Source: Saccharibacillus deserti (lineage in GTDB: Bacteria; Bacillota; Bacilli; Paenibacillales; Paenibacillaceae). Taken from it: a stretch of DNA of 64,000 nt. The position numbers and the translations under genes were made by a program. The stretch lies in contig NZ_JABJVN010000001.1 in NCBI RefSeq assembly GCF_013618475.1, positions 930,001 to 994,000 of the forward strand. The letters are read 5' to 3'. Shown here piece after piece: positions 24,830 to 32,277 of the stretch. Positions within the stretch are counted from its first letter, which is position 1. The number at the start of each line of letters is the position of its first letter. The notes under the pieces are model-generated. The model worked only from the letters and a program-made list of their open reading frames with translations, did no database searches and was not told the origin of the DNA.

Positions 24830-25081
24830 TTGAAAGTATTTGCTTTAACAGTAATCGGCTATTTTCTTGCTTTGCTTTTATACAGACTCATAGTTCAACA
24901 CTTCAAAAAATACAACAAAGAAAATATAGGTTTGTGCGGCATTATGATAATGATGTTAATAAGTAGCCGAAACCTTTTACAACTCAATATGTTCATTCTC
25001 ATGCCTTTAATCATTATATGTCTTGTTTTTATGGTAATGAACAGCATGGTTTTATCAAACTATGATAAGAAGACGTTATGA
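24830..25081 (+). CDS. Small hydrophobic membrane protein, unknown function
   Basis: 83 residues with two or three hydrophobic segments (VFALTVIGYFLALLLYRL, NIGLCGIMIMMLISS, LMPLIIICLVFMVMNSM). The start is TTG with TTAGGAGTGATC placed at normal spacing, which supports real translation. A/T-rich codon use unlike the housekeeping neighbours suggests acquired DNA. No family recognised. Confidence 0.5.
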   Translation: MKVFALTVIGYFLALLLYRLIVQHFKKYNKENIGLCGIMIMMLISSRNLLQLNMFILMPLIIICLVFMVMNSMVLSNYDKKTL

Positions 25082-25138
25082 AAATTTGAATGTACATAAT
25101 TTTCGATTTCACAGGCGGAAACCTCGGATAATGAATCT

Positions 25139-25336
25139 CTAACAACTCTTTGATTGACAAAGCCTACTCCACCTTGGTTCGTCTGGCCGAAGTCTGAACA
25201 TGACGCCAACCGGCAAGCGGTTCGGTGGACAGAATAAGGCTACACCTTCCTTTACGGACGTATTCGTCATCTTCTCGAAAGACTTGACCGGTTTCATCGC
25301 TTCCGGCGATCGAGAATGCTCCAGCATACGAAGCAA
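25139..25336 (-). pseudogene. Possible coding remnant
   Basis: A 65-codon minus-strand frame (MLRMLEHSRSPEAMKPVKSF...) whose composition is closer to coding DNA than the adjacent A/T-rich sequence. It has no ribosome binding site and a stop just upstream in frame. I do not recognise a family. It may be a fragment of a lost gene, or noise. Confidence 0.2.
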
Positions 25337-25379
25337 TTCAATTCATTGATATATTCGAATTAAAAGCTTCTATAATTTT

Positions 25380-26243
25380 TCAGAATGTAACGATTCCGGC
25401 TGCTTCCATAAACCGCGAAAGCGCGGATGTTATATACGTGTCCCGTCGCTTTATAAACATCGTAGGTACGACCCGGTAAGGGTCTTCCAGCGGATAAGCA
25501 TTCAATCTGTCTTCCATGCGCGATTCGATCATGGACATCGGCAGCACGGTGACTCCCAGCCCGTATTCCACGCATTTCAGCACGCCTTCCAATGTGCCGT
25601 ATTCCATCACTTTCATCGGAGCATGCCCGTTATCTTCCAACCAGCGTTGCCAGCGTCCCAAATAGATGCAATGTTCGAACGAGGAAAGCAGCGGTTTGTC
25701 TAAAATCGATGTCCAAACAAAAGGTTTCGTTGAATGACTCGTAATTAACGCCAACGATTCTTCCAGCACGAGATATTCTACGATTTCGGGATGTCGAACA
25801 GGCCCGTCTACGAAAGCGCCGTCCACTTTGTATTTGAGAATATCTTCGATCTGATCGACGGTAGGCGCCATGTACATGCTCAACTCCACCTGCGGAAATC
25901 GTTCGTGATAGCGCGCGAAAATGAGCGGTAAATGTGTGGACGCCGTAGACTCCATCGCACCGATGCGCAGCGATCCGCGCGGTGTTGAAGAAGGATTAAC
26001 CGCTTCAACTGCTTCTTCGAAATCGTTCAGCAGCTTGTTGGCATAGCGTAAAAATTCACGTCCCGCAGGCGTCAACGAGATTTTTTTGTGAGATCGATAC
26101 AGCAAGGGCACGCCCAGTTCTTTTTCGAGGCGTTGGATTCGCGAGGTTACGTTGGACTGTACATAATTCAGTTTTTCGGCTGCTTTGGTAATGTTCTGTT
26201 CGATCGCTACTGCTTTGAAAATTTCCAATGATTTGATGTCCAA
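25380..26243 (-). CDS. LysR-family transcriptional regulator
   Basis: 287 residues. N-terminal winged helix: DIKSLEIFKAVAIEQNITKAAEKLNYVQSNVTSRIQRLEKELGVPLLYRS. C-terminal periplasmic-binding-like effector domain from about 90 (GSLRIGAMESTASTHLPLIFARYHERFPQVEL). The start is TTG at 26243 with a perfect AAGGAGG 11 bases upstream; longer starts ignore that site. It is divergent from the cupin gene with a 130-base shared control region, so the cupin gene is its likely target. It resembles the CzcR/YwbI-type subgroup; inducer unknown. Confidence 0.9.
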   Translation of the reverse strand: MDIKSLEIFKAVAIEQNITKAAEKLNYVQSNVTSRIQRLEKELGVPLLYRSHKKISLTPAGREFLRYANKLLNDFEEAVEAVNPSSTPRGSLRIGAMESTASTHLPLIFARYHERFPQVELSMYMAPTVDQIEDILKYKVDGAFVDGPVRHPEIVEYLVLEESLALITSHSTKPFVWTSILDKPLLSSFEHCIYLGRWQRWLEDNGHAPMKVMEYGTLEGVLKCVEYGLGVTVLPMSMIESRMEDRLNAYPLEDPYRVVPTMFIKRRDTYITSALSRFMEAAGIVTF

Positions 26244-26373
26244 ATGGATACGAGCCTCCTTGCATCTTAAAAAGTGATGATGAAGATACATTTTAATGAT
26301 TTTACAAGATTCAAAACGATGTGTAAACTTGAGGACACAAAGCAAGCAAATATACTTAAAAGGTGGAATACAT

Positions 26374-26739
26374 GTGGATTATCAAGCGATCAACCTGAAC
26401 GAAAAGTTTTCTTTGCTGCATGAACAGTGGTCTCCGAGAGTGATTGGCGAAATGAACGACTACCAGTTCAAGATCGTCAAAATAGAAGGTCATTTCGTCT
26501 GGCATGTTCATCCGGATACGGACGAAGTGTTTGTCGTGATCGAAGGAGAGATGGTTATCGACTTTCGCGACGGACAAGTGAATCTGGCTCAAGGCGAAAT
26601 GTTCGTGGTTCCGAAAGGCGTGGAACATAAGCCGTTTGCCGAGCGGGAATGTCGCGTCATGTTGGTGGAGCCGAGAGGGGTACTGAATACGGGGGATACG
26701 GAATCGGACCGCACGGCAGCCAACAATGTTTGGATCTGA
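26374..26739 (+). CDS. Cupin-domain protein
   Basis: 121 residues, a single small beta-barrel. Metal-binding motif 1 is WHVHPDTDEVFVVIEGEMVIDF (His-X-His then Glu) and motif 2 is GEMFVVPKGVEHKP. Typical of stand-alone cupins such as mannose-6-phosphate-isomerase-like or dioxygenase-like proteins; no reaction can be assigned. GTG start 7 bases after AAAGGTGG. Divergent from the LysR gene. Confidence 0.88.
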   Translation: MDYQAINLNEKFSLLHEQWSPRVIGEMNDYQFKIVKIEGHFVWHVHPDTDEVFVVIEGEMVIDFRDGQVNLAQGEMFVVPKGVEHKPFAERECRVMLVEPRGVLNTGDTESDRTAANNVWI

Positions 26740-26891
26740 TGCTTCGCTTTATGACCAACTCCATTCTTCAAGTTTTGTGACTTGAGCCGGGTTTTGCATG
26801 GTTTTTTAAGACTCCAATAAATGCTTCAACTGCTTGTTTATAATCGACGTATGAGATCGGCGCATTGCGCGGAACTTAAAGTCGAAAGCAT

Positions 26892-26927
26892 CGGCCTCGC
26901 CTGGCATCCGCCGGCGGGGCCGTTTTT
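26892..26927 (+). terminator. Orphan terminator downstream of the cupin gene
   Basis: Stem CGGCCTCGCC / GGCGGGGCCG with TTTTT tail, about 150 bases after the cupin stop. TATAAT lies at 26839-26844, so a short transcript ending here is conceivable. Confidence 0.6.
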
Positions 26928-27019
26928 CATTTTCAGAAGCGACAAGGTCACTTTTCTTCGTAAAATTTCTCAGGCAATATCATCAGATATTAACTTTCCT
27001 GTTTTTAGGCCGATAACTA

Positions 27020-27850
27020 GGGCCTGTACGCAACCTATTTAAGCCAGATCCGAATTGAAATTAAAGCTAAAAAAGCCTTGAACATGCTCGCTGCCTTATC
27101 GTAACAAGTCGCTAGGCGTCTGTAGTTTTTCATTTTATTGAAAAGCATTCGACCAAATGACGTTCTTTTTACACCGTACAGTCGTAGGCGTGCTGCACTC
27201 GGCGATTCTTCTTGCTGGAAATCACAGCGATCGCATTTTGTTCCCTTAAAAGAGTCCGTATCGCGTCCGTATCGTAAGCTCGATCGGCAAAACCTCACGG
27301 TTTGACAGGTCGAACTGGGCGAGCATTTCGTATCCTTGGACGGAATCGTGAGCTTGCCTCGGCGTCAGCTCGAACTTGAGCGGATTTTCCGAGGCGCATC
27401 GACGACCGTATGAATTTTGGTCGTCAATCTGCCTCGGGAACGTCCGATCGCTTGCTTGTGCTGCCCCCTTTTGCGCCCGTTCCATGCTGATGAACCCGGA
27501 CAATTATTGTATCCAACATGATTTGTTCGAAATCAGGCTCAATCGCCACATGCTCCAAGATTTTCTCCCAAGTTTCTGACTTTTGCAGTCGCCAGAAAAA
27601 GCTGTAAGCGGAAGACCAAGGTCCATAATTGTCGGGTAAATCCCGCCAAGCTGCTCCGCTACGCGCAACCTAAAGGACCGCATTCAGTCGATACCTCCGA
27701 TCTTTCGGAGGCCGTCCTCCTTGTGTTTTTCGTTCAGGGGGCAGAAAAGATTCAATGGCGTTCCATTCTTCGTGGGTTCAATCGTATCGTCGTCTCATGT
27801 CTTTAATTTAATAGATTTGAGGGCATTCTTGAAGTTTGTGTACAGGCCCT
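27020..27850 (-). mobile_element. Decayed IS5-family (IS427-group-like) insertion sequence
   Basis: About 830 bases bounded by inverted ends GGGCCTGTACGCAA (left) and GGGCCTGTACACAA (right, reverse complement). The flanks are CTAG on the left and CTAA on the right, in keeping with a TA-centred target. The inner minus strand holds a ruined transposase gene, so the element is not autonomous. Confidence 0.85.
27035..27798 (-). pseudogene. IS5-family transposase pseudogene
   Basis: Reading from 27798 gives MRRRYD-stop-THEEWNAIESFLPPE, then NAVL-stop-VARSGAAWRDLPDNYGPW, a standard IS5 N-terminus with TGA and TAG interruptions. Frameshifts follow: MLDTIIVRVHQHG, then GRSRGRLTTKIHTVVD in another frame, FELTPRQAHDSVQGYEML in a third, DRAYDTDAIR, and KERHLVECF. 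The end FNKMKNYRRLATCYDKAASMFKAFLALISIRIWLK is the usual IS5 C-terminus. At least three stops and several shifts make it dead. Confidence 0.9.
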
Positions 27851-28032
27851 AAATAGTTTGAAAAAAAACTTCTCCACCTCTTTGCTGAGGGAGTTTGCTT
27901 TGACGATCTCAGTTTTAGGTTTTGGGTCTATAAAGGCTTTCTAAAAATACTCATATAAGAAAATAAGAATAAAAAATCCGCTTTAAACTAATAATTGAAA
28001 ACAGCTTTTTCTAGTCTATAGTGTGTCTTAAA

Positions 28033-28446
28033 TCACTTCTCAATCCCCAGACTTCGTTTCAAACCTTCCTGCAGTACCTGACTGAAATTGAGTCGTTGCG
28101 CTTCAGCGGCATCATTAAGCCACTTCGGCACCGTAAGTGTCTTTTTAACCGCTTTGATCGCCATCGCCTCACGGACGACTGGCATATAAACCTGAACCTC
28201 AATTGCGGCTTCTCCGGGCTTAGCCTGTTGAAGCACAACTTCGAGCGGAGACGGATCCGGAATGTCATCGCCGTCAGACTCCAATTCATACATAAAACCT
28301 TCGAGCGCTTCGCGCGCTTCGGCGTGTGCTTCTTCGGCGGTATCGCCAAAAGTCACGCATCCCGGAAGATCGACAAAACGCACGGACCCGCTTTCATCGG
28401 CAGTATCGAGCAAAGCCCAATAGCGATAAACGTCTTTCTTTTGCAT
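28033..28446 (-). CDS. hicB: HicB-family antitoxin
   Basis: 137 residues. The N-terminal HicB_lk/UPF0150 fold reads YRYWALLDTADESGSVRFVDLPGCVTFGDTAEEA..EAREALEGF. The C-terminal DNA-binding part has LTVPKWLNDAAEAQRLNFSQVLQEGLKRSLG. HicB neutralises the HicA mRNA interferase and represses the operon. AGGAGGATTA precedes the ATG. It lies 36 bases after the hicA remnant, in the usual order toxin then antitoxin. The partner is broken, so it may act only as a DNA-binding protein. Confidence 0.9.
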   Translation of the reverse strand: MQKKDVYRYWALLDTADESGSVRFVDLPGCVTFGDTAEEAHAEAREALEGFMYELESDGDDIPDPSPLEVVLQQAKPGEAAIEVQVYMPVVREAMAIKAVKKTLTVPKWLNDAAEAQRLNFSQVLQEGLKRSLGIEK

Positions 28447-28482
28447 ATATATTAATCCTCCTTCGGGGAAGAAAGGGGCTTC

Positions 28483-28677
28483 TTAGCCCCACAATCCTGC
28501 AGATTTTAGGACACTTGCCACTGTCTTTGGCGGGTAACTCTTGACCGGATGTTTCACCGTTATCTTACCCAGCTTCGTCAGGTGTTTGAAATAGTGATGA
28601 CTTCCTCAGACTGAACTGAGATACCAACCGTCTTTTTCCAGTAGAGCGATGACCTCTCGTGACGTGTATTGTTTCAT
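28483..28677 (-). pseudogene. hicA: hicA toxin gene interrupted by an in-frame TGA
   Basis: The 64-residue frame reads MKQYTSREVIALLEKDGWYLSSV-stop-GSHHYFKHLTKLGKITVKHP and ends SVLKSAGLWG. This is a full-length HicA (double-stranded-RNA-binding fold, catalytic His in GSHHYFKH) except for TGA at codon 24 (28606-28608), just before the catalytic His. The toxin should be absent unless the codon is read through. GGTGGAATGCG precedes the ATG. Too short for routine gene calling because of the stop. Confidence 0.85.
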
Positions 28678-28699
28678 CGCATTCCACCTTACACTTATC

Positions 28700-28728
28700 A
28701 TCATACACGTATAATAAGCACGTGTAAA
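28700..28728 (-). promoter_or_regulatory. hicAB promoter
   Basis: On the minus strand: -35 TTTACA (28728-28723), 17-base spacer, -10 TATGAT (28705-28700), 23 bases before the hicA ATG. Confidence 0.7.
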
Positions 28729-28746
28729 CGTGTGAATAATACGTGT
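28705..28746. promoter_or_regulatory. Candidate HicB operator: four ACGTGT/ACACGT hexamers
   Basis: ACACGT at 28705 and ACGTGT at 28720, 28728 and 28741 cover the -10/-35 region of hicAB as inverted and direct repeats. This fits autoregulation by the HicB antitoxin, but which protein binds is inferred. Confidence 0.55.
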
Positions 28747-28802
28747 TAGCGTTGTTTTTTAAAAAACTTCTCTGTGTATAATAGGGACCAGGTGAACGTA
28801 TA

Positions 28803-29132
28803 ATGGAAACGAATGATAAGTTATATCGCATATTATAAGCGCACTGGACATCGTACGGATGTGCGCCTATACAGCATGAGCTTTTGGGGACAGGTCAGAG
28901 CTTGGAAGCGATCCGTGTAGCGCTTGTGGAATTACGCCAGGAAGGATATGTAGATTGCGATCCGCGCGGCGGAGCGAAGACGATTCGGCTGACGGACAAG
29001 GCGCCCTGGGACGAGTTCCGTGAGGATCGGTCAGGCAGCGGGATTGAAAATCGTAATGGCAATCTTTTGGTTTGTGAAATGACTGAAAAGATTCCTCTGG
29101 GAGTAGGATCCAGAGGAGTCTTCCTTCATTAA
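28803..29132 (+). pseudogene. Winged-helix (LexA-DNA-binding-like) regulator with in-frame TAA
   Basis: After AGGTGAACGTATA the frame opens METNDKLYRIL, stops at TAA (codon 12, 28836-28838) and continues in the same frame AHWTSYGCAPIQHELLGTGQSLEAIRVALVELRQEGYVDC, then KTIRLTDKAPWDEF. The pattern of helices and wing resembles the LexA-type DNA-binding domain. The tail after about 29050 looks non-coding. So one base change has probably killed a small regulator. Moderate confidence because no family match could be run. Confidence 0.45.
29088..29122. terminator. Long hairpin inside the accessory segment
   Basis: Stem AAGATTCCTCTGG / CCAGAGGAGTCTT (one mismatch) with a 9-base loop and a weakly T-rich tail. 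It probably marks the transcript end of the broken winged-helix gene. Confidence 0.6.
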
Positions 29133-29148
29133 AAAGTAACCGTTTTGA

Positions 29149-29180
29149 TGCCCACAAAACTGCCCACAAAATGCCCGCAA
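29149..29180 (+). repeat. Three tandem TGCCCACAAAA-like units
   Basis: TGCCCACAAAA at 29149 and 29161, then TGCCCGCAA at 29172, spaced 11-12 bases. They lie about 110 bases from the duplicated glnA 3' end. Regular spacing next to a putative attachment site recalls recombinase arm-type sites, but this is speculative. Confidence 0.4.
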
Positions 29181-29286
29181 GATTTCGAAATCGTATGATA
29201 GAAGATGAAAAGTAAATTGTTCGAATCCGCTTTATATCAAGCTTTGCAGTAACCATACAATACAGTTTGAAAGCAGGGAACATAAA

Positions 29287-29340
29287 CCGTACGCAGGTCC
29301 ACCGATGGGAACGCGATCAGTATATGATTCTTTACAAGAA
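29287..29340 (+). repeat. Degenerate second copy of the glnA 3' end
   Basis: 54 bases align without gaps to 24327-24380, which covers the last codons and stop of glnA, with 47 identities. Most differences are C-to-T changes. The copied stop codon has become AAG. The copy is followed, 10 bases on, by a terminator-like hairpin that may be the original glnA terminator. Confidence 0.85.
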
Positions 29341-29349
29341 TAGGTAATC

Positions 29350-29400
29350 GCGGCCGCAGCAAGGGTTTGTGCATTCCGCACATCCCTGCCGCGGCTTTTC
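29350..29400 (+). terminator. Terminator-like hairpin after the glnA 3' copy
   Basis: GCCGCAGCAAGGG / CCCTGCCGCGGC with inner GTGC/GCAC pairing and a TTTTC tail. Its position after the glnA copy mirrors the position of a glnA terminator. Confidence 0.7.
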
Positions 29401-29574
29401 TTGCGTTGTTTTACTTAAGATTGTGAACACATGTTGACCACGAACTTTTTCGGAAATACCATTGGTTTGGGTGAAAGTGAATTGAAATATCGAAGAAGGG
29501 GACTGGGCATTGATTTAAAGATTCCTAAAGCGAATGTTGAACATTAAAAATGATTGCATAAGGAGAACAGCCAA

Positions 29575-29817
29575 ATGGAGAAAATCCTTAGAAAAGAAGA
29601 ATTAACAGGACATGATGTTTTTGAGCTGCAACGAGGGTATTTGGAAGATCTACATTGGTTGGAGGATTCTATCTATCTTACGGAGGAATGTTTGGATCAT
29701 ACAGGTTTGAACAAGATGTTTGGGGAGTGTCTCGATAATTTCAATTATTATGGATTTAACAGGGTTTCCAAAGCGGAGTGGGACACAATCAAAAAGAGAA
29801 TGGATCAAGCAAAGTGA
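29575..29817 (+). CDS. Small acidic protein of unknown function
   Basis: 80 residues, soluble, rich in Glu/Asp/Leu (EKILRKEELTGHDVFELQRGYLEDLHWLEDSIYLTEECLDHTG). No signal peptide or membrane segment. Start ATG at 29575 with AAGGAGAA 7 bases upstream. A/T-rich codons. The size and acidity would fit an immunity or antitoxin-like protein, but nothing adjacent supports this and no family is recognised. Confidence 0.5.
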   Translation: MEKILRKEELTGHDVFELQRGYLEDLHWLEDSIYLTEECLDHTGLNKMFGECLDNFNYYGFNRVSKAEWDTIKKRMDQAK

Positions 29818-29937
29818 GCTCCAATAAAGTGATTTTGGAACAAATTAATCATTGGGTGAACGAATGTTTTGAAAATCATGATTGTTTTAAAATTTTAGGA
29901 CTCTAGGATGGTTTAATAAAAAGATTCTTTTTTCGGG

Positions 29938-29960
29938 AAAATCTTTTAAAAGATTTTTTT
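29938..29960 (+). terminator. A/T-type terminator
   Basis: AAAATCTTTT / AAAAGATTTT with following T residues, about 120 bases after the small acidic protein gene. Confidence 0.65.
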
Positions 29961-30042
29961 GTTGAATATTTATTTAAGAGAAGGGTAATGAACGGGGTGA
30001 CACTTGAGTGTCACTCCAGCTTCGACTAGCGTCGGAGAAACA

Positions 30043-30092
30043 GCGGGAGTTCAGACGGGGAAACCCAGCGCTGGACTCTCTGCGTTTTTTTT
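30043..30092 (+). terminator. Terminator upstream of coaA
   Basis: GGGAGTTCAG pairs with CTGGACTCTC (including G-U pairs) around an inner AACCCAGCGCTGG stretch; eight T residues follow at 30085-30092. Confidence 0.65.
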
Positions 30093-30232
30093 GCCGGAAT
30101 TTTGCCCCGATTTGCTCCTCTTCCTAAACAAGTACCTTTACAGCTTGCCTACCTAACCGATTCCGTCATGTTCAAACCTGTCGCAATTTGCTAGACTAGA
30201 AGTACTTTGTCATAGTGAGGGATCTGTCCAAT

Positions 30233-31156
30233 ATGAATGCGTACGGAAATTATATGGAATTCGACCGGGCCAGATGGGCCGCGCTGCGAAGCCGGACACC
30301 TCTGAGGCTGTCGGAAGAAGAATTGGAACGGATCAAAGGACTGAACGATAAAATTTCGCTGCGTGAAGTCGAAGACATCTATATTCCGCTTACCCGCCTG
30401 ATCAATCTCAGAGTGCGGGCGGAGCAGTATCTGCGTGAAGTCACCGGTGCTTTTCTCGGCTGCGAGCCGGTACATAAGCCGTTTATTATCGGGGTTGCCG
30501 GCAGTGTCGCCGTAGGCAAGAGCACGGTTGCGCGCCTTCTGCGTACCCTTTTGTCCCGCTGGGAACACCATCCGAAAGTGGATCTTGTGACAACGGACGG
30601 ATTTCTGTACCCGACCCGCGTTCTGGAGGCCAAAGGGCTTATGAGTCGAAAAGGGTTTCCGGAAAGCTACGACACGAAAAAACTGATCGATTTCCTGACC
30701 CGGATCCGAGCCGGCGAACGCGGTGTGGAAGCTCCCGTTTATTCGCACATCACATACGATATTCTGCCCGACCGCCTGGAAATCGTCGACAGCCCGGATA
30801 TTTTGATTGTGGAAGGAGTCAACGTACTGCAGGTCAGCAAAGGGCAGCCATTGTTCGTGAGCGACTTTTTCGATTTTTCCATTTATATCGATGCCGAAGA
30901 ACAAGAAATCCGAAACTGGTATATCGATCGTTTTCTGCTGCTGCAGCAAACCGCTTTCCGCGATCCGTCTTCCTATTTCCATCGGTATGCCGAGCTGACG
31001 AACGCGGAAGCGGTTGCCCGTGCCACAAAAATATGGGAAGAAATCAATTTGCTTAACCTGAACGAAAACATCCTGCCTACCCGGGGCAGAGCGGACCTGG
31101 TCTTGAGCAAAGGCCCGGATCATCAAATCCACCGCGTGTATCTAAAAGATTTGTAG
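30233..31156 (+). CDS. coaA: Type I pantothenate kinase
   Basis: 307 residues. It catalyses the first step of coenzyme A synthesis, ATP-dependent phosphorylation of pantothenate. The P-loop is [12 protein letters not shown], with [18 protein letters not shown] and VEGVNVLQ, all CoaA hallmarks, and the C-terminal [16 protein letters not shown]. The ATG at 30233 (GTGAGGGA 10 bases upstream) is preferred to the GTG at 30215. Many Bacilli use type III CoaX instead. Not obviously in an operon. Confidence 0.95.
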   Translation: MNAYGNYMEFDRARWAALRSRTPLRLSEEELERIKGLNDKISLREVEDIYIPLTRLINLRVRAEQYLREVTGAFLGCEPVHKPFIIGVAGSVAVGKSTVARLLRTLLSRWEHHPKVDLVTTDGFLYPTRVLEAKGLMSRKGFPESYDTKKLIDFLTRIRAGERGVEAPVYSHITYDILPDRLEIVDSPDILIVEGVNVLQVSKGQPLFVSDFFDFSIYIDAEEQEIRNWYIDRFLLLQQTAFRDPSSYFHRYAELTNAEAVARATKIWEEINLLNLNENILPTRGRADLVLSKGPDHQIHRVYLKDL

Positions 31157-31196
31157 CCCCGTACGGCAAAAAAGAATAAGGAAGGTGTCATTTATT

Positions 31197-32165
31197 TTGA
31201 GGTTATCCGGAAAAGGCTTTACACGGTTTGCGATTGGGAAAAGAAAACGTTCGACGCTGATTGCGGCTGCGCTGGCGCTGGTTGTAAGCGGCAGTGCCGC
31301 AGCACTCCAGCCGCCGCAGGCTGCAGCCCAGGTTTCATATACGCCTTCTTACGAAGCGGCCTCGCTGTCCGCATTCTCTTCGGAATTTGCGGCGGGGCTC
31401 TACAGCTCGAACGCCATCTTGATTGATCTCGGCGATGGCGAAGTGCAGTTGAAGAAAAATATCAATCAGAAGGTCTACCCGGCGTCCATGACCAAGATGA
31501 TGACGGTGCTTGTCGCGTTGGAGAATCTGTCCGATCCGCAGAAAAAAGTCACGCTGCCCGCGTCGATTTTTCCGGATTTGAAAAAACAAGGCGCGTCGAT
31601 GGCCGGATTTCTTCCGGGCGAAAAGGTGAAAGGTATCGATCTGCTGTACGGTTCGATGCTGCCTTCCGGAGCCGACGCTTCGATCGGGCTGGCTTATGCG
31701 ATATCCGGGTCCGAAGCGGCATTTGTCAAAAAGATGAATGCCAAAGCCAAAAAGCTCGGCATGAAGCATACGCATTTCACGAACGTCACGGGGCTGCCCA
31801 ATGCCGACCATTATACGACGGTGAAAGACATGTCGGTCTTGATGAAAGCCGCGCTCAAAAACCCGACTTTCCGTAAATTGATGACTACGCACAAATACTC
31901 GACCGCTCCGACCAACCTTCATCCCAACGGAATCACGGTCCGAAGCACCTTGTCCGAGAGTGCCCCGACATTGAATTTCAAAGGAGGCAGGATTTTGGGA
32001 GGCAAGACCGGATATACCCGGGCCGCAGGTCTTTGTCTGGCTTCGCTCGCGGTGAAAAACGGCAGGGAATATATGCTGGTGACGGCAGGAGCGGACGGCA
32101 GCCCCTGGTCGAAACCCTACCATATCCAGGATGCGCTGAACGTGTATCCGAAAATTAAAAATTAG
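31197..32165 (+). CDS. D-alanyl-D-alanine carboxypeptidase (DacA/DacF type, peptidase S11)
   Basis: 322 residues with a basic N-terminus and signal peptide (STLIAAALALVVSGSAAALQ). It trims the terminal D-Ala of peptidoglycan stem peptides outside the membrane. Catalytic S-X-X-K is PASMTKMM, the third motif is GGKTGYT, and the middle motif reads LPSGADAS, where the usual SGN has Ala. The C-terminal anchoring helix of DacA is missing, so the enzyme may be secreted. The TTG at 31197 is preferred because AAGGAAGG is correctly placed; GTG 31185 overlaps it. Confidence 0.9.
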   Translation: MRLSGKGFTRFAIGKRKRSTLIAAALALVVSGSAAALQPPQAAAQVSYTPSYEAASLSAFSSEFAAGLYSSNAILIDLGDGEVQLKKNINQKVYPASMTKMMTVLVALENLSDPQKKVTLPASIFPDLKKQGASMAGFLPGEKVKGIDLLYGSMLPSGADASIGLAYAISGSEAAFVKKMNAKAKKLGMKHTHFTNVTGLPNADHYTTVKDMSVLMKAALKNPTFRKLMTTHKYSTAPTNLHPNGITVRSTLSESAPTLNFKGGRILGGKTGYTRAAGLCLASLAVKNGREYMLVTAGADGSPWSKPYHIQDALNVYPKIKN

Positions 32166-32167
32166 AG

Positions 32168-32211
32168 TGGAAAAAGAACGCATGTTCGCTTATAATACAA
32201 ACATACGTTCC
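32168..32211 (+). promoter_or_regulatory. SOS promoter with two LexA boxes
   Basis: -35 TGGAAA (32168-32173) and -10 TATAAT (32191-32196) are 17 bases apart. AGAACGCATGTTCG (32175-32188, 13 of 14 matches to CGAACRNRYGTTCG) fills the spacer, and CAAACATACGTTCC (32198-32211) covers the start region. Repression by LexA is strongly predicted. Confidence 0.8.
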
Positions 32212-32277
32212 GAACGATACGCCGAAGTTTTGGAAAAGGCGGAAGCGGGTCGGTCAAGGGACCGGGAGGGTGTGTTT

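Larger units (their letters stand above)
24381..29340. mobile_element. Candidate genomic island inserted at the 3' end of glnA
   Basis: This 5-kb segment is visibly richer in A/T than its surroundings. It carries accessory or broken genes (small membrane protein, LysR/cupin pair, IS5 remnant, hicAB, winged-helix remnant). Its right edge is a 54-bp segment (29287-29340) matching the last 54 bases around the glnA stop (24327-24380) at 47 positions. That layout is what integration at glnA, or a tandem duplication there, would leave. No intact integrase is present. Boundaries and mechanism are inference. Confidence 0.5.
29818..30232. other. Intergenic stretch with two terminators and a palindrome
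   Basis: No gene seen. It contains hairpins at 29938-29960 (AAAATCTTTTAAAAGATTTT plus T tract) and 30043-30092, and the perfect inverted repeat GTGACACT-TG-AGTGTCAC at 29997-30014, which may be an operator. Confidence 0.6.

Noticed and set aside
24703-24966. 87-codon plus-strand open frame overlapping the small membrane protein
   Set aside because: No site upstream; the overlapping frame starting at 24830 has a good one.
26821-27042. 73-codon plus-strand open frame
   Set aside because: No ribosome binding site; it crosses a terminator and the IS5 end.
28867-29283. 138-codon minus-strand open frame in the island
   Set aside because: No ribosome binding site, no similarity, and it lies opposite the winged-helix remnant and a hairpin.
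29424-29437. LexA-box-like TGAACACATGTTGA
   Set aside because: Mismatch in the critical GTTC half-site and no clear gene start or promoter beside it.
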